NCBI RefSeq assembly: GCF_022809355.1
Contig: NZ_JAKZMM010000025.1
Location: 1 to 63,281 of the forward strand
Direction: 5' to 3'
From: Parabacteroides faecalis
Lineage (GTDB): Bacteria; Bacteroidota; Bacteroidia; Bacteroidales; Tannerellaceae
Length of the DNA: 63,281 nucleotides
The position numbers and the translations under genes are program-made. Positions 1 to 8,152 of this stretch are shown here, piece after piece (position 1 is the stretch's first letter; the number at the start of each line of letters is the position of its first letter). A model generated the notes under the pieces. The model was given only the letters and a program-made list of their open reading frames with translations. It ran no database searches and was not told the origin of the DNA.

Positions 1-35
1 TTTTGCAACACTAAGATAAGTGAAAATTCTGACAT
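1..35 (-). CDS. Possible 5' end of a leftward gene cut by the window edge
   Basis: An ATG on the minus strand at 35 opens a frame that stays open to the window edge and reads MSEFSLILVLQ. A minus-strand promoter-like TATATTTG lies at 127-134, pointing the same way, which is the only other support. Eleven codons are too few to name a family; it could equally be a chance frame. Confidence 0.25.
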   Translation of the reverse strand, partial: MSEFSLILVLQ

Positions 36-43
36 GGCAAAAT

Positions 44-68
44 CCTGGGCAACTTTTTGTTGCTCAGG
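44..68. other. Hairpin near the left edge
   Basis: CCTGGGCAAC (44-53) pairs with GTTGCTCAGG (59-68) with one G-T wobble around a five-T loop. A second, outer pairing GCAACACT (5-12) with AGTGTTGC (93-100) encloses it. No clear T-run follows on either strand. It could belong to the leader of the truncated leftward gene. The rest of 69-268 shows nothing I recognise except the TATATTTG at 127-134. Confidence 0.4.
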
Positions 69-268
69 AACTTATAAATAAAGTTAAATTATAGTGTTGC
101 GGAATTAAGGACTAATTAATTGTAGGCAAATATAAGTTCTTTATGAAAAGTAACCATGAATTTCGGGAAAAAAATTACATATTCATGTCTATTTTATTTC
201 ATCTCAAATAAATCTCTGTCTTAAAAATATGTTTTAGGAAATGTTTTATCCACAGGTGCAGATAAAAC

Positions 269-985
269 CTATATATCAAGACTTTCTCCGGGCTGTTGGA
301 GCAGATTGAACGAAACGCCTTTTTCTTGGGCGTATGTTCCAAACGGAAGCGTAAGTTCCGGCTTTTCCCAAAAATGCATCGGAATGAATTGTTTTACATG
401 TATTTGCTGAATGAATTGTTCGGCACCTCGGGCAAATTCACTTCCGATTCGCGGATCGACCGGAAACAGGGCAATGTCGATGTTGTTGCATGTTGCTTTC
501 AAAATCTTTATTTCATGCAGGAAGTTTCCTTCGGCTTCTTTTACTTCCTGTTCGGTCGATTCGTCTTTCCAATGCCAGTTGTTGAGGTCTCCTGCATGGA
601 AGATATGCTTGTGTTCGCATGTCAAAAGAAAGGATACGCCTACATCTGTCGAGCCGAAAGCCTGAATCCGGATCAGAGCATCTTCGTAAATATCTCCTTT
701 GGTCAGGAATGTCGCTTCACTGGCCATTGCCTTTTTGTGTTTCAGGATATCTTTACTTAATAAGTAATGAATATTCTCCTTTTGTTCTTTCCAGGAAAAG
801 ATTTCCCGGCTGAAGTGATCCGGATGAAAATGTGACGACAAGATATAAAGAGGTTCCGGCTTTTGGAGCAAGATGTCGTGTACATAACCTTGCTTTCCCT
901 TCGTATCTTTATAGTAATCGAATAGAATAGAATAAGCCGGAGTCTCCAGAGCAAAACAACTGTGATAAATATATGTCAGTTTCAT
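269..985 (-). CDS. MBL-fold metallo-hydrolase
   Basis: A 238-residue cytoplasmic protein of the metallo-beta-lactamase fold, closest in style to UlaG/UPF0173-like metal-dependent hydrolases. The zinc motif SSHFHPDHF is present near residue 50, a second metal-ligand segment reads IFHAGDLNNWHW, and a late histidine lies in FIPMHFWE. I chose the ATG at 985 (MKLTYIYHS) because a longer frame reaching 1069 would run into the upstream gene and adds a charged, non-homologous-looking tail. It lies 22 bp downstream of the receptor-like gene and is probably co-transcribed with it. The substrate cannot be told from sequence. Confidence 0.8.
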   Translation of the reverse strand: MKLTYIYHSCFALETPAYSILFDYYKDTKGKQGYVHDILLQKPEPLYILSSHFHPDHFSREIFSWKEQKENIHYLLSKDILKHKKAMASEATFLTKGDIYEDALIRIQAFGSTDVGVSFLLTCEHKHIFHAGDLNNWHWKDESTEQEVKEAEGNFLHEIKILKATCNNIDIALFPVDPRIGSEFARGAEQFIQQIHVKQFIPMHFWEKPELTLPFGTYAQEKGVSFNLLQQPGESLDI

Positions 986-1007
986 AAAAAGCTTTTTATA
1001 AAGAACA

Positions 1008-3332
1008 CTACATACGGCTCTTTTGTTCTTGTCCGGCTCCTGTTCCTTTATATTTGCTTTTGCTGGCATTGAATTTATAGCGTATTGTCAGTCTAGCTTG
1101 GCAATGTGTGGAATGCTCGTCCATTTGCATGGTTTGCCGGTCGCTGACATACATGATAAAACTACGTTTATAACTATCCAATACATTCCATGCGTCGAGC
1201 TGAAGGGTCAGGTTGTCGTTGAGGAAGCTCTTTTGTAGGGAAAGATCTGCTCTCCATGAGGGTTTTAAGAAACGACCGTTTTGAATATCTCCTTTCGTCT
1301 TGTATAGGAAATCAACATCCAGTAATATTCCCCAAGGCAACTGAAGGTTGTTATTCCAGGTGATGGTTCCCATCGGGTTATTCAGTTTCAACGGCCCTTG
1401 AGGCGTTTGGGTTGTGTACCATTGTTTTGTTACCTGAAATCTCCATTGCGGACGCCAGAATCCGATGGTAGGAGCAATGGTCAGTCCGGCAAATACCTTG
1501 TCGTACGTCGGAGCATTAGCCAGTGATATGAGCATAATGGTCGGATTTTCTTCGTCGTATAAGCTTGTTACGTTGATGACCTTGTCTTTGATACGGTTAT
1601 AACCGGTACTTACTTGTAGCCATCGGTATGTTGCTCCCAATGTTACGTTTTGAGTCAATGTCGGTTTCAATAGAGGATTTCCGGTTTCGTATGTATATTT
1701 GTTAGCATATAATACATTGTTACGCAGATCCCAATAGGACGGACGAGCAATATCTGTCCGGTAAGCCAGTTGGATGTTTATCCGTTGGATAGGAAATGAC
1801 AAGGAAAACGTCGGGAACAGATTATTGTATGTCTTGCTTTGTTCGTCTATCCGTTTGCCTTCTACGTAATAGTCGGATGAGGTATATTCATAGCGCAGCC
1901 CTATCTGGGTTTGAACTTTTCCGAAATTCTTTCCGTATTCGGCGAAGATGGCTCCCATGTTTTCACGGATACGACTGTCGTCATCATTGAGAATTCCTTC
2001 CGGATTGATGAAGAGATTCCCCCGGTTTGTATATGTATATTCACCACCCAAAGCTAACTCGCCGTCCCATACGGGTTTGGAAAGTATCAGTTTGGTAGCA
2101 TATAACGAATTGCTTACGTCATTGAATGAGGAAACTGTCCGGGTTTCTTCTGCTTGATTGGGTATGCGGGTAACTTCATCGATGTTGTTTTCTTTATGGA
2201 TATCACTCCAGTAACCATCCAGGTTTAAGTCAACGTTCCAGTTATTGATTTTTCCCGTGTAGTAGGCATTCAGCTGATGGGTGTCATCTTCATCGGTTTC
2301 GAGATTCGGACTGTAAGTGCTTTCTGTTGGTTCATGGTCTTGAAATACTTCTGTATTCAGGATCATGTTCATGGTATTTTCCGGCGTTTTATCATATCCG
2401 TAGCGAATACCGATGGCGTTATTCTCGTCGAAAGTGTAGTTCAAGGCAAGCTGTGCGCCTAATCTTTTGTCAGTTCCATCGGTGAAGACGGTTGATTCCT
2501 GTCTCCAATATTGCTGGAGATAGGTATCTTGGTAAAAATCTTTGGAGGACCATCCGTAAGAACGAGAACCGTAGATCATGCCCGACAAGTCAAAACTCCC
2601 TTTACGATAGTTGAAGTTAAACTGTTCCAAGGCGCTCCAGTCGCGGTTGTATTGAAACATGGCGCGATTGTCGAATCCAAAGCCTTCGCCTTCAACCTTC
2701 TTGGTAGCAATTCGTATAACTGCTGTCACTTCAGCTCCGTATCGGGCACCCGGATTGTTGATGACTTCTACCGACTTGATGTTTTCTGCCGATATCTGAT
2801 CCAGTTCTGTCAGGTCTCGTACTTTACGTCCGTTGATATAGATTTCCGGTGTTCCCCTTCCGAATACGTTTATTTCTCCGTCTTGAGCGGTTACATTCGG
2901 GATTTTGTCAAGTAATTGTTCGGTAGTTCCAGCTTTTTCCAGTACGGTTCCGCTTACGCTTGTTACCATGGCATTTCCTTTCATGCGGGTAATGGGTAAT
3001 GAACCCTTTACTACGACTTCGCCTAATTGCTGTACATCCGAGGCCAAACGTATGATGCCTAAATCTGGCGGATTGATGGATTTATAGATGGTCTCAAAGC
3101 CAATAGACGAAATGCGGACGAGCTGGTTGGAGGCTGTTGCTTCCAAGGCGAAAGAACCGTTTTCATCACTCATCGTACCCGTTACGAACGATGAATCCGG
3201 AAGCGATAACAATACGATATTGGCATAGGGTAAAGGCTGATCTTTTTCATCGACAAGTTTTCCATGGATCGTTTGTGCTGAAAGAGGTATGCTTCCTGCT
3301 AATAGGAAACAGGTAATGATGTTTTTAATCAT
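1008..3332 (-). CDS. TonB-dependent receptor-like outer-membrane beta-barrel protein
   Basis: A 774-residue outer-membrane protein. Residues 1-20 are a signal peptide ending at SAQ. Residues about 21-105 form a CarboxypepD_reg-like domain (IHGKLVDEKDQPLPYANI, with DENGSFAL). A plug domain follows (VLEKAGTTEQLLDKIPNV, then EIYINGRKVRDL and IKSVEVINNPGARYGAE). The remainder is a long barrel rich in alternating aromatic strands, of the OMP_b-brl_3 type. No SusD partner is adjacent, so glycan uptake is not implied; this subfamily's ligands are mostly unknown. The best promoter candidate is a minus-strand TATATTTG at 3635-3642, which gives an unusually long leader of roughly 300 nt. Confidence 0.85.
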   Translation of the reverse strand: MIKNIITCFLLAGSIPLSAQTIHGKLVDEKDQPLPYANIVLLSLPDSSFVTGTMSDENGSFALEATASNQLVRISSIGFETIYKSINPPDLGIIRLASDVQQLGEVVVKGSLPITRMKGNAMVTSVSGTVLEKAGTTEQLLDKIPNVTAQDGEINVFGRGTPEIYINGRKVRDLTELDQISAENIKSVEVINNPGARYGAEVTAVIRIATKKVEGEGFGFDNRAMFQYNRDWSALEQFNFNYRKGSFDLSGMIYGSRSYGWSSKDFYQDTYLQQYWRQESTVFTDGTDKRLGAQLALNYTFDENNAIGIRYGYDKTPENTMNMILNTEVFQDHEPTESTYSPNLETDEDDTHQLNAYYTGKINNWNVDLNLDGYWSDIHKENNIDEVTRIPNQAEETRTVSSFNDVSNSLYATKLILSKPVWDGELALGGEYTYTNRGNLFINPEGILNDDDSRIRENMGAIFAEYGKNFGKVQTQIGLRYEYTSSDYYVEGKRIDEQSKTYNNLFPTFSLSFPIQRINIQLAYRTDIARPSYWDLRNNVLYANKYTYETGNPLLKPTLTQNVTLGATYRWLQVSTGYNRIKDKVINVTSLYDEENPTIMLISLANAPTYDKVFAGLTIAPTIGFWRPQWRFQVTKQWYTTQTPQGPLKLNNPMGTITWNNNLQLPWGILLDVDFLYKTKGDIQNGRFLKPSWRADLSLQKSFLNDNLTLQLDAWNVLDSYKRSFIMYVSDRQTMQMDEHSTHCQARLTIRYKFNASKSKYKGTGAGQEQKSRM

Positions 3333-3376
3333 CTGGTTTGCTTTTTAAGTTTGACATCCTGTATTATAAATAAGAA

Positions 3377-3458
3377 GCGTGAGACTTGTTCTGTCCATTG
3401 AAAAACAGGTATCGCCAAACACCTTGAGGAAATGGACGAAGAAACAATATTCTCACGC
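3377..3458 (-). promoter_or_regulatory. Candidate structured 5' leader of the receptor gene
   Basis: Nested complementary segments lie in the apparent leader. GCGTGAGA (3377-3384) pairs with TCTCACGC (3451-3458), and inside it GTCCATT (3393-3399) pairs with AATGGAC (3431-3437), with a short AGGT/ACCT pair (3407-3410 and 3421-3424) within that loop. I could not match it to a known riboswitch; the cobalamin and TPP signature boxes are absent. Chance pairing is possible. The rest of the 3333-3741 stretch holds the TATATTTG at 3635-3642 and no convincing gene. Confidence 0.3.
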
Positions 3459-3741
3459 CGTATTGTGTATGACGAATAGGATATAGCCACCAAGGACCAT
3501 ACCAAATTGCATACAGACAAACACAGAATGAGCGTTACATTGTCTCTATCCTTCCTCTGAAATTGGCGATTTCGTTTTTCAGGATAAAGCAAAAACGCTT
3601 AGTTTACGTCAGCGGATTTCTCCCGCTTGTATCGCAAATATACGTTTTTTTCCAATGCAACGCTCTTGAGAGAATATTATTTCTTCAAAAATACATAAAA
3701 AGAAGAGATACTGGATATAGATGTAAAATCTTTTTATTTAT

Positions 3742-3832
3742 ATCGTTTCACCCGTGTGAAATGATCGTTCCACAAGTGTGAAGAGATCGTTCCACCCAGG
3801 TGAAACGATCGTACCACAGAGGTGAAACGATC
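3742..3832. repeat. Array of four 22-bp imperfect dyad repeats
   Basis: Four head-to-tail 22-bp units start at 3742, 3764, 3786 and 3808, and a partial fifth (ATC) follows. Each unit begins ATCGT, has the core (T/C)CAC - 4 nt - GTGAA and ends in G. The core is a dyad, and the junction between units (GTGAAACG then ATCGT) is also palindromic. The array lies about 100 bp upstream of the receptor promoter candidate and about 230 bp upstream of the ddh promoter. A related array occurs at 9654-9741. The remaining bases to ddh (3833-4059) hold no gene I can support. Confidence 0.85.
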
Positions 3833-4092
3833 TGTTTTTAGGCAGAAACGCCTTTCTTTCTAAAGAGAATAGGTGATAATATACCCATGTTTGAAAGAAA
3901 AGCTGGCTATATCTCTTTCTTATTCCTAAGGATTTTGTCGGTTCATTATGGATAAGACAAAACTTAATAAGATTTTTTAATAAGCTTTCATTCTGATTTT
4001 TGTCAACCAATTTTGTTTATTTTTTGTTGTATAACTGACTATAAATACTGATTTATTTCTACCTTTGCGACAAATAGAACATTTATAAGTTT

Positions 4093-4989
4093 ATGGAAAA
4101 GATTAGAGCAGCCATCGTTGGTTATGGCAACATTGGAAAGTATGTTCTGGAGGCTTTGCAAGCCGCTCCTGATTTTGAAGTTGCAGGCGTTGTACGTCGT
4201 AATCCTAATGATATTCCGGCCGAGTTGCAGGCTTATCCGGTTGTAGATCATATCTCGAAACTGGAAAAAGTAGATGTGGCTATCTTGGCAACTCCGACCC
4301 GTCAGGTTGAACATTATGCAAAAGAAATCTTGGCTTTAGGCATTAATACAGTAGATAGCTTTGATATTCATGGTGGAATCGCCGACCTTCGCCGTTCGTT
4401 GGACGAAGTAGCGAAGGCTCACAACCGGGTTTCTGTTATTTCAGCCGGTTGGGATCCGGGAAGCGATTCAGTTGTTCGTGCTTTGTTGGAAGCGATGGTA
4501 CCGAAAGGTATTACATATACGAACTTTGGTCCGGGTATGAGTATGGGACATACCGTAGCTGTTAAGGCAATTGAAGGTGTAAAGGCTGCGTTGAGTATGA
4601 CAATCCCATTGGGAACCGGCGTTCATCGTCGTATGGTTTATATCGAAGTGAAAGACGGATACGATTTCAAGGATGTAGCTGCCGCAATCAAAGCCGACGA
4701 TTACTTTGCTCATGATGAAACACACGTGATGCAAGTTGAAAGCGTAGATAACCTGTTGGATATGGGACACGGTGTAAACTTGGTACGAAAAGGTGTATCG
4801 GGTAAAACACAGAATCAGTTGATCGAATTCGACATGAAGATCAATAATCCGGCTTTGACAGCTCAGATTCTGGTATCAGTTGCCCGTGCAAGCTTGAAGC
4901 AGAAACCGGGAGCTTATACGATGATCGAATTACCAATCATCGATATGTTGTATGGCGATCGCGAAGCCTTGATCAGAAGACTTGTTTAA
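4093..4989 (+). CDS. ddh: meso-Diaminopimelate D-dehydrogenase
   Basis: 298 residues, the usual size. It catalyses NADPH-dependent reductive amination of tetrahydrodipicolinate straight to meso-diaminopimelate, which feeds peptidoglycan and lysine synthesis in the cytoplasm (EC 1.4.1.16). The N-terminal Rossmann fold begins IRAAIVGYGNIGKYV with the G-x-G-x-x-G nucleotide loop. The Ddh-specific segments SAGWDPGSDSVVRAL (near residue 118) and GPGMSMGHTVAVKA (near 146) are present. A promoter -7 element TACCTTTG lies at 4060-4067, giving a leader of about 20 nt. A terminator separates it from lgt. Confidence 0.95.
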   Translation: MEKIRAAIVGYGNIGKYVLEALQAAPDFEVAGVVRRNPNDIPAELQAYPVVDHISKLEKVDVAILATPTRQVEHYAKEILALGINTVDSFDIHGGIADLRRSLDEVAKAHNRVSVISAGWDPGSDSVVRALLEAMVPKGITYTNFGPGMSMGHTVAVKAIEGVKAALSMTIPLGTGVHRRMVYIEVKDGYDFKDVAAAIKADDYFAHDETHVMQVESVDNLLDMGHGVNLVRKGVSGKTQNQLIEFDMKINNPALTAQILVSVARASLKQKPGAYTMIELPIIDMLYGDREALIRRLV

Positions 4990-5002
4990 TTTCATAGAAG
5001 AT

Positions 5003-5062
5003 TGAAAGTTGAAAACCGGAGAGTGCGGAAGGCATTCTTCTCTTTTCAACTTTCAGTTTTTT
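5003..5062 (+). terminator. Rho-independent terminator after ddh
   Basis: TGAAAGTTGAAAA (5003-5015) pairs perfectly with TTTTCAACTTTCA (5043-5055), and a six-T run follows at 5057-5062. It ends the ddh transcript 18 bp before the lgt start. Confidence 0.8.
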
Positions 5063-5080
5063 ATTTTCAATCGAATACTT

Positions 5081-5911
5081 ATGTTGGATTTTATCACATG
5101 GACAGCCGATCCGGCCATCTTCTCAATCGGTTCAAGAGAGATTCGATGGTATGGCTTGGCTTTTGCTGTTGGTTTCTGGATTGGATATATAATCGTTCAG
5201 AAGATGTGGAAGCAAGAGAATCTTAAGCCGGAATGGATCGATTCCTTGTTGATGTACACCATTTTTGGTACTGTCATTGGCGCTCGCTTAGGGCATTGTC
5301 TGTTCTATGCCCCGGATTATTATTTAGCCAACCCGATAGAAATCTTGAAAATCTGGGAAGGAGGATTAGCCAGCCATGGTGGAACATTAGGTATCATTAT
5401 CGCTATTTACTTTTATTCCAAGCGGATTACCCATAAAAGTATGTCGTGGACGTTCGACAAGCTGGTTGTTCCGACGGGATTGGTCGCAGCCATGATTCGT
5501 TTGGGTAACCTGATGAACCACGAGATCTATGGTCATCCGACGGATCTTCCCTGGGCTTTCCGCTTTATCGAGAACTTACATGCCTGGAAAGCCGGTGCTG
5601 AACCGATATTTTCTGCGCCGAGTCATCCGACACAATTATACGAAGCACTTTGTTATCTCCTGACGTTCTTCCTGTGTATGTGGTTGTATTTCCGCAAAGA
5701 AGCCTGGAAACGCGAGGGACTTATTTTCGGAGTATTCATGATCTGTATCTTTACTTCCCGTTTCTTCATCGAATTCCTGAAGAACGACCAGGAAGCTTTT
5801 GAAGCAGATATGCTGTTGAATATGGGACAACTGCTGAGCATTCCGTTTGTATTGGCAGGAATTTGGTTTGTTGTGAGAGCTTGTCGTGCTCAGGCAAAAC
5901 CCAATCATTAA
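5081..5911 (+). CDS. lgt: Prolipoprotein diacylglyceryl transferase
   Basis: 276 residues, polytopic inner-membrane enzyme. It moves diacylglycerol from phosphatidylglycerol to the lipobox cysteine of prolipoproteins, the first step of lipoprotein maturation. The start is ATG 5081 (MLDFITWTADPAIF); the frame opens earlier, but that part overlaps the terminator hairpin and uses a TTG. Conserved features are IFSIGSREIRWYGL near the N-terminus, GGLASHGGTLGI near residue 95, and HPTQLYEALCYL near residue 183. Several lipoproteins encoded in this window (TamL-like, BACON-like) would be its substrates. Confidence 0.95.
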   Translation: MLDFITWTADPAIFSIGSREIRWYGLAFAVGFWIGYIIVQKMWKQENLKPEWIDSLLMYTIFGTVIGARLGHCLFYAPDYYLANPIEILKIWEGGLASHGGTLGIIIAIYFYSKRITHKSMSWTFDKLVVPTGLVAAMIRLGNLMNHEIYGHPTDLPWAFRFIENLHAWKAGAEPIFSAPSHPTQLYEALCYLLTFFLCMWLYFRKEAWKREGLIFGVFMICIFTSRFFIEFLKNDQEAFEADMLLNMGQLLSIPFVLAGIWFVVRACRAQAKPNH

Positions 5912-5929
5912 AATAAATCTATAATATAT

Positions 5930-7114
5930 ATGTATAAGCTGAAGGAAATTGCTGATAAAGTTTATTATGTTGGCGTAAATGATCGCCAGAAGGTCTTGTT
6001 TGAAAATATGTGGCCTTTGCCTTATGGCGTTTCTTATAATTCGTATCTGATCATTGATGAAAAGACTGTATTGGTAGATACGGTGGATGTTTGTTATTCG
6101 GATGTTTTCTTGAAGAAAATCGAAGATGCACTGGGGGGCCGTACACTGGATTATCTGATCGTTAATCACATGGAACCGGATCATTCCGGAAGTATCCGCC
6201 TGCTTCGTCAGCTTTATCCGAATGTTCAGATAGTAGGAAACAAACGTACTTTCGACATGTTGGAAGGTTTTCACGGAATTAATACCGGACTGTTGGAAGT
6301 AAAAGACGGAGAAACTTTGAACGTTGGTCGGCATCAGCTTTCATTCCATCTGGCACCAATGGTACACTGGCCGGAAGTGATGGTAACATACGATGCTACA
6401 GATAAGATTCTTTTCTCTGCTGATGCTTTTGGAACATACGGAGCATTAGACGGAGCTGTCCTGGATGTAGACATGAATCTGGATCACTATTGGGATGAAA
6501 TGCGTCGTTATTATGCCAACATTGTAGGTAAATACGGTAATCCGGTACAAAAAGCCTTGCAGAAGCTGTCGGGTTTGGAAATTAAAACCATTTGTTCAAC
6601 CCACGGACCGGTATGGACAAAATATATTCCAGACGTAATCAAAATCTATGATCAGCTGAGTCGTTATGAAGGACAAGACGGAGTGGTTATCGTTTATGGC
6701 AGTATGTATGGTAATACCGAGCAGATGGCCGAAGCGATTGCTTCATCATTGGCAGAACATGGAGTGAAAAACATCGTTATGCATAATGTAAGCAAGAGCC
6801 ATGCTTCTTATATCTTGAAAGATATCTTCAAATATAAAGCTGTTATTATTGGTTGTCCGACATATAGTAACCAACTTTATCCGGAAATCGATTCTCTGTT
6901 GCAGAAGATCGAAGTACGCGAAGTTAAGAACCGTTTGTTCGGTTATTTCGGTTCTTTCTCATGGGCTGGAGCAGCCGTAAAGCGTCTGGCAGCTTTTGGA
7001 GAAAAGATGAACTGGGAAGTTGTTGGTGCGCCAGTTGAACAAAAGCAAGGCTTGAAACCTGATAAGTATGAAGCTTGTTGGGAACTTGGTAAAGCCATGG
7101 CAGAAAGAATCTGA
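5930..7114 (+). CDS. FprA-family A-type flavoprotein (flavodiiron protein)
   Basis: 394 residues, the two-domain flavodiiron architecture. An N-terminal MBL-fold diiron domain (about 1-245) carries the ligand motif HMEPDHSG near residue 81, the APMVHWPEVM histidine, the SADAFG aspartate and the CSTHGPVW histidine. The C-terminal flavodoxin domain (about 252-394) has the FMN phosphate loop YGSMYGNTEQMAEAIA. The family reduces O2 to water or NO to N2O in anaerobes, using rubredoxin or an NADH oxidoreductase as donor. It starts 18 bp after lgt and may share its transcript. Which gas it prefers cannot be read from sequence. Confidence 0.9.
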   Translation: MYKLKEIADKVYYVGVNDRQKVLFENMWPLPYGVSYNSYLIIDEKTVLVDTVDVCYSDVFLKKIEDALGGRTLDYLIVNHMEPDHSGSIRLLRQLYPNVQIVGNKRTFDMLEGFHGINTGLLEVKDGETLNVGRHQLSFHLAPMVHWPEVMVTYDATDKILFSADAFGTYGALDGAVLDVDMNLDHYWDEMRRYYANIVGKYGNPVQKALQKLSGLEIKTICSTHGPVWTKYIPDVIKIYDQLSRYEGQDGVVIVYGSMYGNTEQMAEAIASSLAEHGVKNIVMHNVSKSHASYILKDIFKYKAVIIGCPTYSNQLYPEIDSLLQKIEVREVKNRLFGYFGSFSWAGAAVKRLAAFGEKMNWEVVGAPVEQKQGLKPDKYEACWELGKAMAERI

Positions 7115-7143
7115 TTTTTTTCGGATTAAATGAATTAAATGTG

Positions 7144-7175
7144 TACATTTGTGAATGTTTTGTTTTTGAACATTC
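7144..7175 (+). promoter_or_regulatory. nagB promoter element and inverted repeat
   Basis: TACATTTG (7144-7151) fits the Bacteroidetes -7 element. Immediately after it, GAATGTT (7153-7159) and AACATTC (7169-7175) form an inverted repeat around the likely transcription start, 21 bp before the nagB ATG. It may be an operator or a weak hairpin. Confidence 0.45.
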
Positions 7176-7196
7176 GCACATTTAAAATATAATATT

Positions 7197-8009
7197 ATGA
7201 GACTTATTATTGAACAGAATTACGAGCAGTTGTCAAAATGGGCAGCTAATTATGTTGCCGCCAAGATTAAACAGGCAAATCCGACGCCGGAAAAACCATT
7301 TGTATTAGGTTTGCCAACCGGATCGTCTCCGTTAGGCATGTATAAGAACTTGATCGAGTTGAATAAGAAAGGAGTTATCTCTTTCCAGAATGTAATTACT
7401 TTCAATATGGATGAATATGTTGGACTTCCGAAAGATCATCCTGAAAGTTATCATTCTTTTATGTGGAATAACTTCTTCAGTCATATCGATATCAAACCGG
7501 AAAATGTAAATATCCTGAATGGTAATGCTGAAGATATCGAAGCAGAATGTGCTGCATACGAAGCAAAGATGAAAGCTGCTGGTGGTGTTGATCTGTTCTT
7601 GGGAGGTATCGGACCTGACGGTCATATAGCATTTAATGAACCGGGCTCATCATTGGCTTCTCGTACTCGTATGAAAACATTAACTACTGATACGATTATT
7701 GCCAATTCCCGTTTCTTCGATAACGATGTAAATAAGGTTCCGAAGACTGCTGTAACCGTAGGTGTTGGAACTGTTCTGGATGCAAAGGAAGTTTTGATTA
7801 TGGTAAATGGTCATAACAAAGCACGTGCTTTGCAACAAGCTGTAGAAGGTGCCGTTAACCAGATGTGGACAATTACAGCTTTGCAGTTGCATCCGAAAGG
7901 AATCATCGTTTGTGATGATGCTGCTTGTGCTGAATTGAAGGTCGGTACATACAATTACTTCAAGGATATCGAAAAAGATCATCTGTGTCCGGATTCTCTG
8001 TTGAAATAA
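7197..8009 (+). CDS. nagB: Glucosamine-6-phosphate deaminase
   Basis: 270 residues, matching the hexameric NagB size. It converts glucosamine-6-phosphate to fructose-6-phosphate and ammonia in amino-sugar catabolism. Recognisable segments are [16 protein letters not shown] near residue 37, the active-site [20 protein letters not shown] near 70, and the proton-relay region [17 protein letters not shown] near 136. It is monocistronic here, with its own promoter element upstream and a strong terminator downstream. Confidence 0.95.
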   Translation: MRLIIEQNYEQLSKWAANYVAAKIKQANPTPEKPFVLGLPTGSSPLGMYKNLIELNKKGVISFQNVITFNMDEYVGLPKDHPESYHSFMWNNFFSHIDIKPENVNILNGNAEDIEAECAAYEAKMKAAGGVDLFLGGIGPDGHIAFNEPGSSLASRTRMKTLTTDTIIANSRFFDNDVNKVPKTAVTVGVGTVLDAKEVLIMVNGHNKARALQQAVEGAVNQMWTITALQLHPKGIIVCDDAACAELKVGTYNYFKDIEKDHLCPDSLLK

Positions 8010-8037
8010 ATAGTTTAATTAGATATTCATAAAGATG

Positions 8038-8072
8038 GCGTCGTTTCGGAAATTCTGAGACGACGCTTTTTT
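8038..8072 (+). terminator. Rho-independent terminator after nagB
   Basis: GCGTCGTTTC (8038-8047) faces GAGACGACGC (8057-8066) with one imperfection, followed by a run of six T. Confidence 0.85.
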
Positions 8073-8152
8073 ATGTTTGTCGTCAATCCCGATATATTTT
8101 GTGGAACTTGATAAAAATATGTATCTTCGGGAAATATTAAATCTGAATACTC

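Noticed and set aside
3377-3458. Cobalamin or TPP riboswitch before a TonB-dependent-receptor-like gene
   Set aside because: The conserved B12 box and the CTGAGA-type TPP box are not present on the transcribed strand.
3329-3592. An 87-codon leftward frame whose stop overlaps the receptor start as ATGA
   Set aside because: It has only a TTG start, no family look and lies in the apparent leader; the overlap is probably chance.
3742-3832. CRISPR-like repeats
   Set aside because: Units are contiguous 22-bp copies without spacers.
3738-4010. A leftward frame through the 22-bp repeats
   Set aside because: Its protein is a translation of the repeat DNA and has no plausible start signal or similarity.
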